Shown: positions 36,914 to 45,800, counted from the stretch's first letter. The stretch is DNA of 64,000 bases from Citrobacter sp. JGM124 (GCF_018257795.1 NZ_JAERJD010000008.1:186001-250000), one strand, 5' to 3'. Program-made: numbers and translations. Notes: generated from the sequence alone by a model not told the origin.

Positions 36914-36951
36914 TGCTGCATGAACACTGATATGCAAGTGTTCATGCAGCA
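36914..36951. repeat. Perfect 15-bp inverted repeat
   Basis: TGCTGCATGAACACT (36914-36928) and AGTGTTCATGCAGCA (36937-36951) are exact reverse complements around an eight-base loop. GCTTGC and GCAAGC outside extend the symmetry with a short bulge. It lies about 80 bases beyond the stop of the amidohydrolase gene on the minus strand. Confidence 0.55.
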
Positions 36952-37030
36952 TGTGCAAGCCGATGTTTGTGGCTGAGGGCAACAATGGCAATTGGATAGA
37001 TTTATGCTTTAAACATGTCTATCCAGTTTG

Positions 37031-38254
37031 TTATTCAAGCGCGGCAGACATGATGCTGTGCAGCAGAACGTTCGCGCCTTTTTCTGCCCATGCTGGCTGA
37101 ATATTTTCTGCTTCGTTATGGCTGATGCCTTTTTCGCAGGGGATAAAAATCATGCTGGCGGGCGCGATTTTGCTGATATAACAGGTATCATGACCGGCAC
37201 CGGATACCATCCGTTTGCTGCTGTACCCCAGCGCCCGGGCCGCTTCTGTGCTGCGCTGCAGGCTGCGCTCGTCAAATGCGATGGGGGGATAATCGAAGAT
37301 ACGCTCCACATCGAGATGAATACCTTGCTGATTCAGATCGGTCGCCGCCTTGCGAAGCGCTGTTTCCATAGCCTGAAGGGTGTCAGCCTGTGGATGACGA
37401 AACTCCACGCTGCATTGTACCTCCCCTGGTACTACGTTACGCGACCCCGGTGAAATCTGTGCCATGCCAACTGTTGCTCTGCCGTCCGGTTCGTGCTGAT
37501 TACCAATGTCTTCCACTGCGAGCGCCAGACGGGCGAAAGTGGTCAACGCATCGCGGCGGCTGGCCATTGGCGTGGTGCCCGCATGGGCGGCAAATCCCCG
37601 GATGACAACGTTGAACCAGCGCTGGCCCATCGCGGCATGTACCAGGCCGATATCAATACCTTCTTCTTCGAGAATCGGGCCCTGCTCAATATGTACCTCG
37701 TAACAGGTGTGGACAGGGAAGGCGACGGCGGGCTGTTCGCCACGATAACCGATGGTCTCAAGCGCCTCACCGACGCTGATTCCGTCCTGATCTTCACGCG
37801 TCCACGCGTATTGTTGTGTGAACTGCCCACTCCAGACACCGGAGGCGAGCATTGCTGGCGCGAAGCGCGCACCTTCTTCATTGGTCCAGTTGACCAGAAC
37901 AATATCGCGTTCGGTTTCAATGTTGTGATCATTCAATGTACGCAGTACTTCCAGCCCGGCAAGTACACCGTAAATTCCGTCATATCGCCCGCCCAGCGGC
38001 TGAGAATCAACGTGTGAACCGGTCATCACCGGCGCAAGCTGTGAGTTTCTACCGGCGCGGAAAATAAACATGTTGCCCATGCTATCGATTTCGCAGCGAA
38101 ATCCGGCTTCCTGTGCCCAGTCGCGTAGTAAATCACGGGCGAGGCGATCTTCATTGCTTAATGCCAGTCGGGTGACGCCACCGGCTGGGGTGTTGCCGAT
38201 TTTCGCCATCATTTCAAGCGTCGACCATAAACGCTCTGTATTCACTCGGATCAT
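37031..38254 (-). CDS. N-carbamoyl-L-amino-acid amidohydrolase (AtcC/allantoate amidohydrolase family)
   Basis: This 407-residue Zn-dependent M20 enzyme belongs to the N-carbamoyl-amino-acid hydrolase/allantoate amidohydrolase/beta-ureidopropionase group. Metal and substrate motifs are GSHVDSQPLGGRYDG near 80-94, WTNEEGARF near 127, a VHIEQGPILEEEG segment near 187-199, GFAAHAGTTPM near 225 and GAGHDTCYIS near 356. In Pseudomonas, AtcC of this family splits N-carbamoyl-L-cysteine formed by the ATC hydrolase. Here the gene overlaps the ATC-hydrolase gene by four bases, so the same two-step route is the best reading. It is the last gene of the importer operon. Allantoate or hydantoin-derived substrates are alternatives. 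Confidence 0.85.
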   Translation of the reverse strand: MIRVNTERLWSTLEMMAKIGNTPAGGVTRLALSNEDRLARDLLRDWAQEAGFRCEIDSMGNMFIFRAGRNSQLAPVMTGSHVDSQPLGGRYDGIYGVLAGLEVLRTLNDHNIETERDIVLVNWTNEEGARFAPAMLASGVWSGQFTQQYAWTREDQDGISVGEALETIGYRGEQPAVAFPVHTCYEVHIEQGPILEEEGIDIGLVHAAMGQRWFNVVIRGFAAHAGTTPMASRRDALTTFARLALAVEDIGNQHEPDGRATVGMAQISPGSRNVVPGEVQCSVEFRHPQADTLQAMETALRKAATDLNQQGIHLDVERIFDYPPIAFDERSLQRSTEAARALGYSSKRMVSGAGHDTCYISKIAPASMIFIPCEKGISHNEAENIQPAWAEKGANVLLHSIMSAALE

Positions 38255-38736
38255 ACGTCATCCTTTTTGGAGCGATAGCGAAAGTCACAACATGCGCCAC
38301 CCTGCATAATGGTAGTCGTACGGGTCAGCTCCACATCGGGCGCGTAGCCGACGATAAATTTCTCATCGCGGGCGCAGGAGAGCAGGTGACCAATCTCACC
38401 GAGCCCCATCTCGTGGTACATCTCTGCATAACGGCAGCGGGTGACGTTATAGTCGTACTGCCTGTCGTCGGCGTTGATCACTTTGACATCCAGCGCATTA
38501 TCCTTCTCCCACAGGTATTGCAGGGCGATAAAGCTCTTTACGTCTGCGCCATTCGACTCCTTGCTCGCAAATTCTTTGCCGGCATCGATCGCCGCCTGTT
38601 CAATGGCTTCGCCAATGACCGCCTGGGCGCGGGTTTTCCCTATCTCGCGTACCAGGATTTCATAGATTGGTTTAATAATCTCTGCTTCTATTTTGCGGCG
38701 GGCGAGAATGCCCAGCTCATTATTATCACTCATCAC
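38251..38736 (-). CDS. L-2-amino-thiazoline-4-carboxylate (ATC) hydrolase family protein
   Basis: This 161-residue protein matches the ATC-hydrolase family. It has an N-terminal helical region with RKIEAEIIKPIYEILVREIG, a central NVTRCRYAEMYHEMGLGEIG motif, an LSCARDEKFIVGYAPDVEL segment and the C-terminal TTTIMQGGACCDFRY with paired cysteines. The Pseudomonas enzyme (AtcB) opens the thiazoline ring of L-ATC to give N-carbamoyl-L-cysteine. The next gene encodes the amidohydrolase type that releases L-cysteine from it. The upstream genes encode an amino-acid-type importer whose binding-protein gene ends 15 bases before this one. Activity on ATC itself is inferred from the family. Confidence 0.78.
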   Translation of the reverse strand: MMSDNNELGILARRKIEAEIIKPIYEILVREIGKTRAQAVIGEAIEQAAIDAGKEFASKESNGADVKSFIALQYLWEKDNALDVKVINADDRQYDYNVTRCRYAEMYHEMGLGEIGHLLSCARDEKFIVGYAPDVELTRTTTIMQGGACCDFRYRSKKDDV

Positions 38737-38750
38737 ATTGCCTCACTGCG

Positions 38751-39908
38751 TTACTTCGTTTTGGCGCCGCCCAGCACAGTTTGCGGTTGCCATTTGCCAT
38801 CCACGACTTTGTAGACGGTGAAAGACGGCGATTTCAGGTTGCCTTCATTATCAAAAGCGATCTGCCCGGTAACACCGGAATAGTTTATTGCGTGCAGAAC
38901 CGGCAGATATTTAGACGGATCGACAGAGTCGGCTTTTTCTATCGCGGCAACCAGAACACGGGTGGCGTCATAGGCGAATGGGGCATGAAGTTCAATATGG
39001 GTGTGGTAGCGAGACTGATACTCTTGCTCGAATGCCTTACCACCTGGCATCTGCTCAACCGGCAGACCAGGTTCCAGTGCCACGACGCCCTCACCTTCTT
39101 TCTGGGCCAGTTGCAGGAACGTCTGGCTGACGAAGCCGCCTGCGCCCATCAGCGTGGCGTTCATACCCAGCTGTTTGATACGACGTGCCAGCGGCGCGGC
39201 TTGGCTATCCACGCCACCGAAGAAGATCAGATCAGCATTTTTGCTACGAATGGCGGTTAGCACGGCGCTGAAGTCCACGGTTTTATCGTCAATGTACTGG
39301 CGGTCAACAATTTGCACGCCCTGCGCTTCAAGTGACTTTATAAACTCGTCAGCCAGCCCCTGACCGAATGCGGTACGGTCGTCAATTACGGCAATACGTT
39401 TTGCCTTCAGGGTATTCACCGCGTACTGACCGGCAAGCTGGCCACCGTCATCATCATGGCCCATCACACGGAAGCTGGTATCAAAGCCCTGTTTGGTGTA
39501 GGCGTGACCGGTGGCAACAGGCGCGACCTGGGCGATACCCGCATCGTGATAAACGCGTGCCGCCGGAATACTGGTGCCGGTATTCCAGTGGCCGACAACG
39601 CCCGCCACATCGCTATCAACCAGACGCTGCGCCACAGCCACGGCAGTGCGCGGGTCGGACTGATCGTCCTCAGATTGCAGTCTGAAAGTCACCGCTTTAC
39701 CACCGATGGTCGGGTGTTGCTTGTTGATATCATCAATCGCGAGTTGGGCGCCATTCTCCAGATCTTTACCAATACGTGCAGACGGGCCAGTAAGCGGGCC
39801 TGCAAGACCGATAGACACGGTTTCGCTTTCCGCTGACCATGCACCTGTCGAGGCAAAACTACTGAGCAGAATAGCGGCGCTGATTGCACTGATTTTTACT
39901 GTTTTCAT
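38751..39908 (-). CDS. Branched-chain-type ABC importer binding protein (LivJ/LivK-like)
   Basis: This 385-residue periplasmic protein has a signal peptide cut near residue 26 (GAWSAES). The Peripla_BP_6 fold is marked by VSIGLAGPLTGPSARIGKDLENGAQLAIDDIN in split form, a VVGHWNTGTSIPAARVYHDAG region for ligand binding, and AFAYDATRVLVAAIEKA near the end. Such proteins bind amino acids, amides or urea. It follows the two ATPase genes and precedes the ATC-hydrolase gene by 15 bases in a minus-strand operon. I infer that its ligand is ATC, a carbamoyl-amino acid or a related compound rather than leucine. Confidence 0.9.
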   Translation of the reverse strand: MKTVKISAISAAILLSSFASTGAWSAESETVSIGLAGPLTGPSARIGKDLENGAQLAIDDINKQHPTIGGKAVTFRLQSEDDQSDPRTAVAVAQRLVDSDVAGVVGHWNTGTSIPAARVYHDAGIAQVAPVATGHAYTKQGFDTSFRVMGHDDDGGQLAGQYAVNTLKAKRIAVIDDRTAFGQGLADEFIKSLEAQGVQIVDRQYIDDKTVDFSAVLTAIRSKNADLIFFGGVDSQAAPLARRIKQLGMNATLMGAGGFVSQTFLQLAQKEGEGVVALEPGLPVEQMPGGKAFEQEYQSRYHTHIELHAPFAYDATRVLVAAIEKADSVDPSKYLPVLHAINYSGVTGQIAFDNEGNLKSPSFTVYKVVDGKWQPQTVLGGAKTK

Positions 39909-39935
39909 CGTTTTTCCCTGCTGTTGGTGAGAGTG

Positions 39936-40655
39936 TTAAACAGGCATTTCGCCTAAATAAATTTGTACTATTTGATCGTCATTAAGCATCGCTTTCGACT
40001 CGCCGTGATGCACAATGCTGCCGCTGTCCATCACCCAGGCGCTGTCGGTTACTTCCAAGGCCAGTCGGGCGTTTTGTTCAATGAGCAGCAGGGCGACGCC
40101 GCGTGCGCGCAGACCTGCGATCACGGTAAAAATATTTTCCACCATCTTCGGGGCTAACCCCATAGAAGGCTCGTCGAGGATCAGTAACCGCGGACGGCTC
40201 AGTAAAGCGCGGTTGAGCGCCAGTAGTTGCTGTTCACCGCCAGAAAGTAGTCCTGCAAGCTGGTGCTGGCGTTCACCAAGACGCGGGAAACGCTCAAAAA
40301 TCTCTGCCATTTCACGCTTAACGTTGGTGGTGTCACGCCTTAACCATGTTCCCATCTGCAAATTTTCAAGAACCGTCATGCGGGCAAAGATGCCGCGACC
40401 TTCCGGCACCATTACCAGCCCGTTGCGCAGCAGCGCCTCCGGTTTTTGTTTGCCAACGGCTTTACCATTGAATTCAATGTTGCCGTTAAAATTTTCCAGC
40501 CCGGTGATGGCACGCACAGTGGAGCTTTTACCCGCACCGTTGGCGCCAATCAATGTGGCTTGTTCACCCTCATGCAAGGTAAAGGAGATGTCGCGAACGG
40601 CCTGAATACCGCCGTAATGCACATCCAGGTGTTCCACCTTCAGTAATTCAGACAT
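39936..40655 (-). CDS. Branched-chain-type ABC importer ATPase, LivF-like
   Basis: This 239-residue ATPase begins MSELLKVEHLDVHYGGIQA. It has Walker A GANGAGKS, signature LSGGEQQLLALNRAL, Walker B LLILDEPSMGL and a switch His replaced in the LivF manner (LLIEQN). The start at 40655 overlaps the end of the LivG-like gene by eight bases and has a GGGGG-rich ribosome site. A longer frame to 40739 is spurious. It is the second ATPase of the ATC-linked importer. Confidence 0.92.
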   Translation of the reverse strand: MSELLKVEHLDVHYGGIQAVRDISFTLHEGEQATLIGANGAGKSSTVRAITGLENFNGNIEFNGKAVGKQKPEALLRNGLVMVPEGRGIFARMTVLENLQMGTWLRRDTTNVKREMAEIFERFPRLGERQHQLAGLLSGGEQQLLALNRALLSRPRLLILDEPSMGLAPKMVENIFTVIAGLRARGVALLLIEQNARLALEVTDSAWVMDSGSIVHHGESKAMLNDDQIVQIYLGEMPV

Positions 40656-41415
40656 GCTTATTGCCCCCAAGCCAGGCTGCGATAACTGCCGGGTCGCGAC
40701 GCACGCTATCCGGCGTGCCGCAGGCCAGCGTTTTGCCATAGTCGAGCACCGTCAGGCGGTCGCAGATGTTCATCACGAGCTTGACGTCGTGCTCGATCAT
40801 CAGCAGGGTTTTGCCGTCTTCACGAATACGGATTAACAACTCACCAAGCGCGACCTTCTCGGCGGCATTCATCCCTGCTGCAGGTTCGTCAAGTGCCAGA
40901 AGCAGCGGATCGGTAGCCAATGCGCGGGCGATCTCAAGGCGACGCTGGTGGCCGTAGGCCAGATCACTGGCGCGGTAATGGGCAAACTTTGCGATGTCTG
41001 TGTATTCCAGCCAGTGCCAGGCCTGTTCGCGAGTTTGCGCTTCTTCCTCACGGGCTCGTTTATGGCGGCTCAGTGCAGCCCATAGCCCATTACGGGTACG
41101 AACGTGGCGGCCGATCATTACGTTTTCCAGTACCGACATTTCGTTGAACAGACGCACGTTTTGAAACGTTCGTGCAATTCCGGCAGCGGTGACTTTCTCT
41201 ATCTGTTTTGGGTTATAGGGTTGGTCGGCAATAAAAAACGCCCCTTTGTCTGCCGGGTAAAGTCCGGTAATCAGATTAAAACAGGTGGTTTTTCCGGCCC
41301 CGTTGGGGCCGATCAGGCCGTAGATCTCGCCTTTATTAATGGAAAGTGAAACATCGTCCACGGCGGTCAGGCCGCCAAAGCGTTTGGACATATTACTCAC
41401 GGTTAACAGGCTCAT
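40648..41415 (-). CDS. Branched-chain-type ABC importer ATPase, LivG-like
   Basis: This 255-residue ATPase has the LivG features: Walker A GPNGAGKTT near residue 36, the GIARTFQNVRLFNEMSVLEN stretch, and a signature replaced by LAYGHQRRLEIARAL. Walker B is LLALDEPAAGMN, the switch is MIEHD and the end is AWLGG. Its ATG overlaps the LivM-like stop (ATGA). It energises uptake with the LivF-like partner. Confidence 0.92.
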   Translation of the reverse strand: MSLLTVSNMSKRFGGLTAVDDVSLSINKGEIYGLIGPNGAGKTTCFNLITGLYPADKGAFFIADQPYNPKQIEKVTAAGIARTFQNVRLFNEMSVLENVMIGRHVRTRNGLWAALSRHKRAREEEAQTREQAWHWLEYTDIAKFAHYRASDLAYGHQRRLEIARALATDPLLLALDEPAAGMNAAEKVALGELLIRIREDGKTLLMIEHDVKLVMNICDRLTVLDYGKTLACGTPDSVRRDPAVIAAWLGGNKHV

Positions 41416-42518
41416 GCTTTCACCCCTTTGTGGCGAACAGGCCAGATACCGGATGGGCGAACCAGCATCACCAGCACCAGTGCAAGGCCGTAGAAGAGCT
41501 GACGCAAAATTTCCGGGTCAATCAGCACTGTGCCGAACAGCATCTGTTGGACAGGGGCAGCCTGGCTGCGGAGTAGTTCCGGTAATGCGACCAGGAGCAC
41601 CGCACCAAGAATCACCCCGGGGATATGACCCATACCGCCCAGCACCACCATCGCCAGTACGGCAATGGACTCTTGCAGGGTGAAGGATTCCGGGGAGACA
41701 AATCCCTGAAAGGCACCAAACAGTGCGCCAGCGACACCGCCAAATGAGGCGCCTATAGCAAAAGCCAGCAGCTTATAGTTGCGCACGTTAATGCCCATCG
41801 CGCGGGCCACGTCTTCATCTTCACGAATCGCGTGCCAGGCGCGACCGATACGTGAGTGTTGAAGGCGTAAGCAGACAAAAATGATCACCACAATGACCAG
41901 CATCAGCAGGTAGTACCACAACCACAATGCGGGCACTTTAAAGCCGAACCAGTGATAAACACCGCTGAACTTCAGGCCAAACAGGTTAAGTGTATCCACC
42001 CCGGTGATGCCTTTTGCACCGTTGGTTATATTCACCGGGCGATCAAGGTTGCGCATCAGAATGCGGATAATCTCGCCAAAACCAAGCGTAACAATTGCCA
42101 GGTAATCCCCGCGCAGTTTCAGCGTTGGTGCACCAAGTAAAATGCCGCATATGGCAGCGACCAGTGCCGCAGCAGGAATGATTAACAGATACGAGGTATG
42201 TAACCCGTCCGGAAACCAGACGGTGAGGATTGGGAACACCTCAGACAGATGGGGAGAGGCCAGCAGAGCAGCCAGATAAGCCCCGACGGCATAAAAGGCA
42301 ATAAACCCCATATCCAGCAGGCCGGTATAGCCCACGACGATATTAAGCCCCAGTGCCAGCATGATGTAGAGCAGGGCGAAGTCGATCACGCGGACCCAGT
42401 AGTTACCGCCAAGCTGGCTGGCTATGACGGGAGCAATCAGCAATGCGATACAGAACAAGGTCATGCCTGACCAGAATTTGTGTGTTGCGGCTGGGACTTG
42501 TAGTTGTGCGGTTGTCAT
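41412..42518 (-). CDS. Branched-chain-type ABC importer permease, LivM-like
   Basis: This 368-residue permease has about ten hydrophobic segments and the LivM hallmarks: LNIVVGYTGLLDMGFIAF near 60-77, a GDYLAIVTLGFGEIIRI loop near 137, RIGRAWHAIREDEDVARAMG (coupling loop) near 220 and VLGGMGHIPGVILGA near 290. It starts 10 bases after the LivH-like stop and overlaps the LivG-like start. It is one of two membrane subunits of the importer. Confidence 0.92.
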   Translation of the reverse strand: MTTAQLQVPAATHKFWSGMTLFCIALLIAPVIASQLGGNYWVRVIDFALLYIMLALGLNIVVGYTGLLDMGFIAFYAVGAYLAALLASPHLSEVFPILTVWFPDGLHTSYLLIIPAAALVAAICGILLGAPTLKLRGDYLAIVTLGFGEIIRILMRNLDRPVNITNGAKGITGVDTLNLFGLKFSGVYHWFGFKVPALWLWYYLLMLVIVVIIFVCLRLQHSRIGRAWHAIREDEDVARAMGINVRNYKLLAFAIGASFGGVAGALFGAFQGFVSPESFTLQESIAVLAMVVLGGMGHIPGVILGAVLLVALPELLRSQAAPVQQMLFGTVLIDPEILRQLFYGLALVLVMLVRPSGIWPVRHKGVKA

Positions 42519-42528
42519 TGATTTTCCC

Positions 42529-43479
42529 TTACGCTCTGTGCGCTATGCGCTCGCCCAACAAACCCGCCGGACGGAATACCAGCACAAGGATCAGCACGAT
42601 GAAGGCAAATACGTCCTGGTAATTACTGCCAAAGACTCCGTTAGTGAGTTCACCGAGGTAGCCTGCACCCAGTGCTTCTATGATGCCCAGCAAAATCCCG
42701 CCGATCATCGCGCCGCGAATATTGCCAATACCACCAAGTACGGCAGCGGTGAACGCTTTAATTCCGGGCAGAAAGCCCATTGAGAAGCTTGCATTGCCGT
42801 AGTTGCTCGCCATCATCACGCCGGCCAGCGCTGCAAAAATGCCGCCGATAGCAAATGTCAGGGTAATGATGGCGTTTGGGTTAACGCCCATCAACGTAGC
42901 TGCTCGTGGGTTCTCTGCCACTGCACGCATACCACGACCAAGGCGAGTGTATTCAACCAGTAGCCACAGACCAATCATGACCGCCAGCGCCAGCCCGACG
43001 GTGACAATGCCGGTAATAGTGATAATCGCGGGGGGATGGGTTTCGTCGCCAGAGGTCACTGCAATGGGGTCCATCGACAGGATCTGCGGGAACATTAATG
43101 GGTTGCGACCCCAGATTATCATCGCCACGGTTTGCAGTAATACGGAAACACCGATCCCGGAGATCAACGGAGCCAGTCGTGGAGCATTACGCAGCCTGCG
43201 ATAGGCAAAACGTTCTACCGCCATTGCCAGCAAGGCACAGACAGCCATAGCAATAAGCAGCGCTACACCGAGTTGCAGTAACAGTGGCATAGCAGGGAAG
43301 GTATGATTGAGGGTATTGATGGCGGAAAGCGTAGTGAGCGCACCAACCATCAGGATATCGCCATGAGCGAAGTTAATAATACGTAAAATACCATACACCA
43401 TGGTATAGCCCAGTGCGATAAGTGCGTAGATGCTGCCCAGCATCACACCGTTTATTAGTTGTTGTATGAGTGTGTCCAA
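42529..43479 (-). CDS. Branched-chain-type ABC importer permease, LivH-like
   Basis: This permease has the LivH features: GSIYALIALGYTMVYGILRI near the start, INFAHGDILMVG, a GRGMRAVAENPRAATLMGVN coupling loop and AFTAAVLGGIGNIRGAMIGG near the end. The open frame begins at 43548, but the first 23 codons have no family counterpart. The TTG at 43479, giving (M)DTLIQQLINGVML, fits the family length (316 residues) and has a GGG-containing leader, so I prefer it; an ATG at 43518 is the alternative. It is the first gene of the seven-gene operon and diverges from the LysR gene. Confidence 0.87.
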   Translation of the reverse strand: MDTLIQQLINGVMLGSIYALIALGYTMVYGILRIINFAHGDILMVGALTTLSAINTLNHTFPAMPLLLQLGVALLIAMAVCALLAMAVERFAYRRLRNAPRLAPLISGIGVSVLLQTVAMIIWGRNPLMFPQILSMDPIAVTSGDETHPPAIITITGIVTVGLALAVMIGLWLLVEYTRLGRGMRAVAENPRAATLMGVNPNAIITLTFAIGGIFAALAGVMMASNYGNASFSMGFLPGIKAFTAAVLGGIGNIRGAMIGGILLGIIEALGAGYLGELTNGVFGSNYQDVFAFIVLILVLVFRPAGLLGERIAHRA

Positions 43480-43649
43480 CGTTTGTACCCGACAAATTGC
43501 TCTTTCGGTGGATACCATCCGATAATTGAATAAATTTGTAAAATACACATAAATTATTGCTTATAATAAATGTGTGTTTTAACAATTCATTGATATATAT
43601 GGTTTTTTGTTTTTGTTGAGGTTGGTTTAATTTCTAAGGAAATCAATAT

Positions 43650-44582
43650 ATGAATAAAACAGAACATTCTACAGGTCCGGGGTTACTAAAAGATGGTGGT
43701 CTTTGCAACGATCCACCACTCCGGGCGGTTCGAGCCTTTGAAGCTATTGCTCGGCTGGGAAGTGTCACGCAGGCCGCAAGGGAACTGTCGATTTCACCGT
43801 CCGCAGTCAGTCATCAGCTCAAATCACTTGAGGAATATCTGCAAATCGCTCTTACTGAGCGGAATGGAAGACGGCTGGTTTTAAGTCAACAGGGCCGTGA
43901 ATACTATCGTTCCATTCGCGCGGCATTTACTGTTTTGCGTCAAGCGACGGAACATCTGGTGGATCAAGCCCAGACCCGGCAGGTCACGATTAGCCTGATT
44001 CCACTTCTTGGTATGGGATGGTTTATTCCTCGCCTGCCTATATTCATGAACTCGAATCCGTATATTGAAATTAATGTGGTGTATGCCAATCATCGCAACT
44101 ATTTAAGTGATGTTTCGGATATGTCGATCCGTTTCGGTAATGGAACGTGGGCCGGATACCAGAGTGAAATGCTGATATCCGGAAGAATGGTGCCAGTATG
44201 CAGTAGCCATTTTTTGCGATTGCATGGTCATATCGATACGCCGGAGCAACTGCTGCAAATGCCTTTATTACATGATGAAGAGAGAACGACTTGGCACCAA
44301 TGGTTTATGCAGCAAGGAGTAAGGCGAACGCCCCCTCGTAGCGGTCCTCTCTTTGAAGATGGTTTGTTGACACTTGCGGGAGTACAGGCAGGATTAGGCT
44401 GTGCTCTGATGCGTGAACCGCTCATAAAACCCTATCTTGATAATGGCGATGTGGTAAAGATTTTCGATCTGCCAATAGAGGACGGGCGAGATTATTACTT
44501 ATGTGTTCGCCAGGACAGCGAAATGACGCCGGATGGGAAACTGTTACAACGGTGGTTGAAAAATGAAGCGGCTAACCTTTAG
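43650..44582 (+). CDS. LysR-family regulator, GcvA-like
   Basis: This 310-residue regulator has the N-terminal helix-turn-helix LGSVTQAARELSISPSAVSH and a GcvA-type start, PPLRAVRAFEAIARLGS. The effector domain follows. It is transcribed away from the ATC-linked importer and hydrolase operon across a short AT-rich gap, so it is the natural candidate activator, sensing the imported substrate or a product. The family is certain and the target is inferred from position. Confidence 0.88.
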   Translation: MNKTEHSTGPGLLKDGGLCNDPPLRAVRAFEAIARLGSVTQAARELSISPSAVSHQLKSLEEYLQIALTERNGRRLVLSQQGREYYRSIRAAFTVLRQATEHLVDQAQTRQVTISLIPLLGMGWFIPRLPIFMNSNPYIEINVVYANHRNYLSDVSDMSIRFGNGTWAGYQSEMLISGRMVPVCSSHFLRLHGHIDTPEQLLQMPLLHDEERTTWHQWFMQQGVRRTPPRSGPLFEDGLLTLAGVQAGLGCALMREPLIKPYLDNGDVVKIFDLPIEDGRDYYLCVRQDSEMTPDGKLLQRWLKNEAANL

Positions 44583-45240
44583 GAAATACAGAAACCAGGT
44601 GCCCGAAGTATTTTAGTAAATCAAATAAATAGATACCCTTCAGTGTAGTGGTAGAAATGACAACCAGGTACAACACTTAAGCATGACCAATAAACAGCGA
44701 TGCGCCAAAATTTGGCCGAAGCAGACTTGAACGAGGAAGCATTAATCAAACTGATTACGGCTTCAGTCGCCAATATGACCGGATAAGTGTGTTAATACAC
44801 AAGCAAACCAGAATCTGCCGGGCAGATACTACAGGTGCTGCTATACCGCGCGTTTCTTCAAAGTACGCCGCCAGATCATCCAGTTTCAAGATATCAGCAC
44901 CTTTTCTGTATCTGTTATAAATGAGCGTTGTGTTCGAGTAGACGGCCTGGTTAAGAGCCCCATATGAACAGTGGGGGGGGGTTGTCAGGTTTTTCCGCGA
45001 CAGAATCCGTTCAGGGCCGGAAGATAAAGGTAAAATGCCAATATCCCGTTTCCCCGTGATTTTGCATCACTATATTCAGTCAGGAATGGAAAAAAAATAG
45101 TAGTGAAGCGAGTGAAAGGTACGTAGAGGGTATTTGGGGGGGGGGAAATAAAAGTAACGAGAACCTGCGAAAGTCGGCGATAAATTCAGGCCAAATAACG
45201 TGTTTTAATGACCAGATATCTACCGGAACCCCAGAAAGCA
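44583..45240. other. Gene-poor region next to tRNA-Phe
   Basis: This gap of about 650 bases lies between the LysR gene and tRNA-Phe. A minus-strand frame of 57 codons near 44757-44927, containing KGADILKLDDLAAYFEETRG, reads like a piece of a protein. It has no start, and I cannot assign it. No integrase or copy of the tRNA 3' end was found here. Confidence 0.35.
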
Positions 45241-45266
45241 AAAAACCAGCCCGTAGGCTGGTTTTT
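45241..45266 (-). terminator. Terminator of tRNA-Phe
   Basis: AAAAACCAGCC and GGCTGGTTTTT form an 11-base stem with a CGTA loop. On the minus strand the stem closes with a T-run just after the tRNA. The symmetry would let it work both ways. Confidence 0.8.
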
Positions 45267-45274
45267 CTAAATAG

Positions 45275-45350
45275 TGGTGCCCGGACTCGGAATCGAACCA
45301 AGGACACGGGGATTTTCAATCCCCTGCTCTACCGACTGAGCTATCCGGGC
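45275..45350 (-). tRNA. pheV: tRNA-Phe (GAA anticodon)
   Basis: This 76-base gene includes the encoded CCA. The acceptor stem GCCCGGA pairs with TCCGGGC, the D arm contains AGCTCAGTCGGTAGAGC, and the anticodon loop is TTGAAAA with GAA. The T arm reads GGTTCGATTCC. It lies next to speC as pheV does in E. coli, a well-known island insertion site. Confidence 0.95.
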
Positions 45351-45360
45351 AACGGGGCGC

Positions 45361-45389
45361 ATTAAACCGTAATCTGTATCTGCCGTCAA
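45361..45389 (-). promoter_or_regulatory. tRNA-Phe promoter
   Basis: On the minus strand TTGACG and TTTAAT are separated by exactly 17 bases. A GC-rich discriminator (GCGCCCC) follows, typical of stable-RNA promoters under stringent control. Confidence 0.8.
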
Positions 45390-45766
45390 CGAAATTTCTT
45401 CAAGAATGGTGCGTTTGATTAACTTTACGGCAAATAGGGGGCGGGCAGGCTATTTGTTGCAGGGTTCTTGAGCATAATGCCGATAAATCCACCTGTCTGC
45501 AGATTAGTCTGATACCGGTATCCTACCATTTATCTTTTGGCTTCTGATGGCAGAATAAGCTATTCGCAGGAATGTTGAACCACGGGGCAGAAGGTGCGAT
45601 TATTGCGCGAATTTTTCTATCCGTTGCTGGCTGGGCACCACGGGGCACCTTGATGTTTATATACCTCTCTCCCCATTCTTTGGGGGCGTGCCCGCTTGTA
45701 GGCCAATGCCTGATCGAAGCCTTTATTTCATTATGAGGTAAGGGCAACGCTGGCTCACTGTAGGAT

Positions 45767-45800
45767 ATCAGTAAACTCAGGATGACCTGATTTTACTGAT
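45767..45800 (+). promoter_or_regulatory. Long stem-loop in speC leader
   Basis: ATCAGTAAA (45767-45775) pairs with TTTACTGAT (45792-45800). The inner TCAGG and CCTGA (45777-45781 and 45786-45790) continue the stem past one mismatch. The 3' arm contains the first two bases of a candidate leader ORF start codon. Confidence 0.5.

Larger units (their letters stand above)
35841..37030. other. Gene-poor region with remnants and inverted repeats
   Basis: About 1.2 kb lies between the MerR gene and the hydrolase gene. It contains a LacI-like C-terminal remnant (36122-36409) and two perfect inverted repeats (36839-36862 and 36914-36951). Other frames, such as 35897-36118 and 36571-36771, match nothing I know. 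It looks like decayed coding DNA. Confidence 0.45.

Noticed and set aside
45523..45747. 74-codon minus-strand frame between tRNA-Phe and speC
   Set aside because: It has no recognised family and no clear ribosome site, and it lies opposite the speC upstream region. I treat it as chance.
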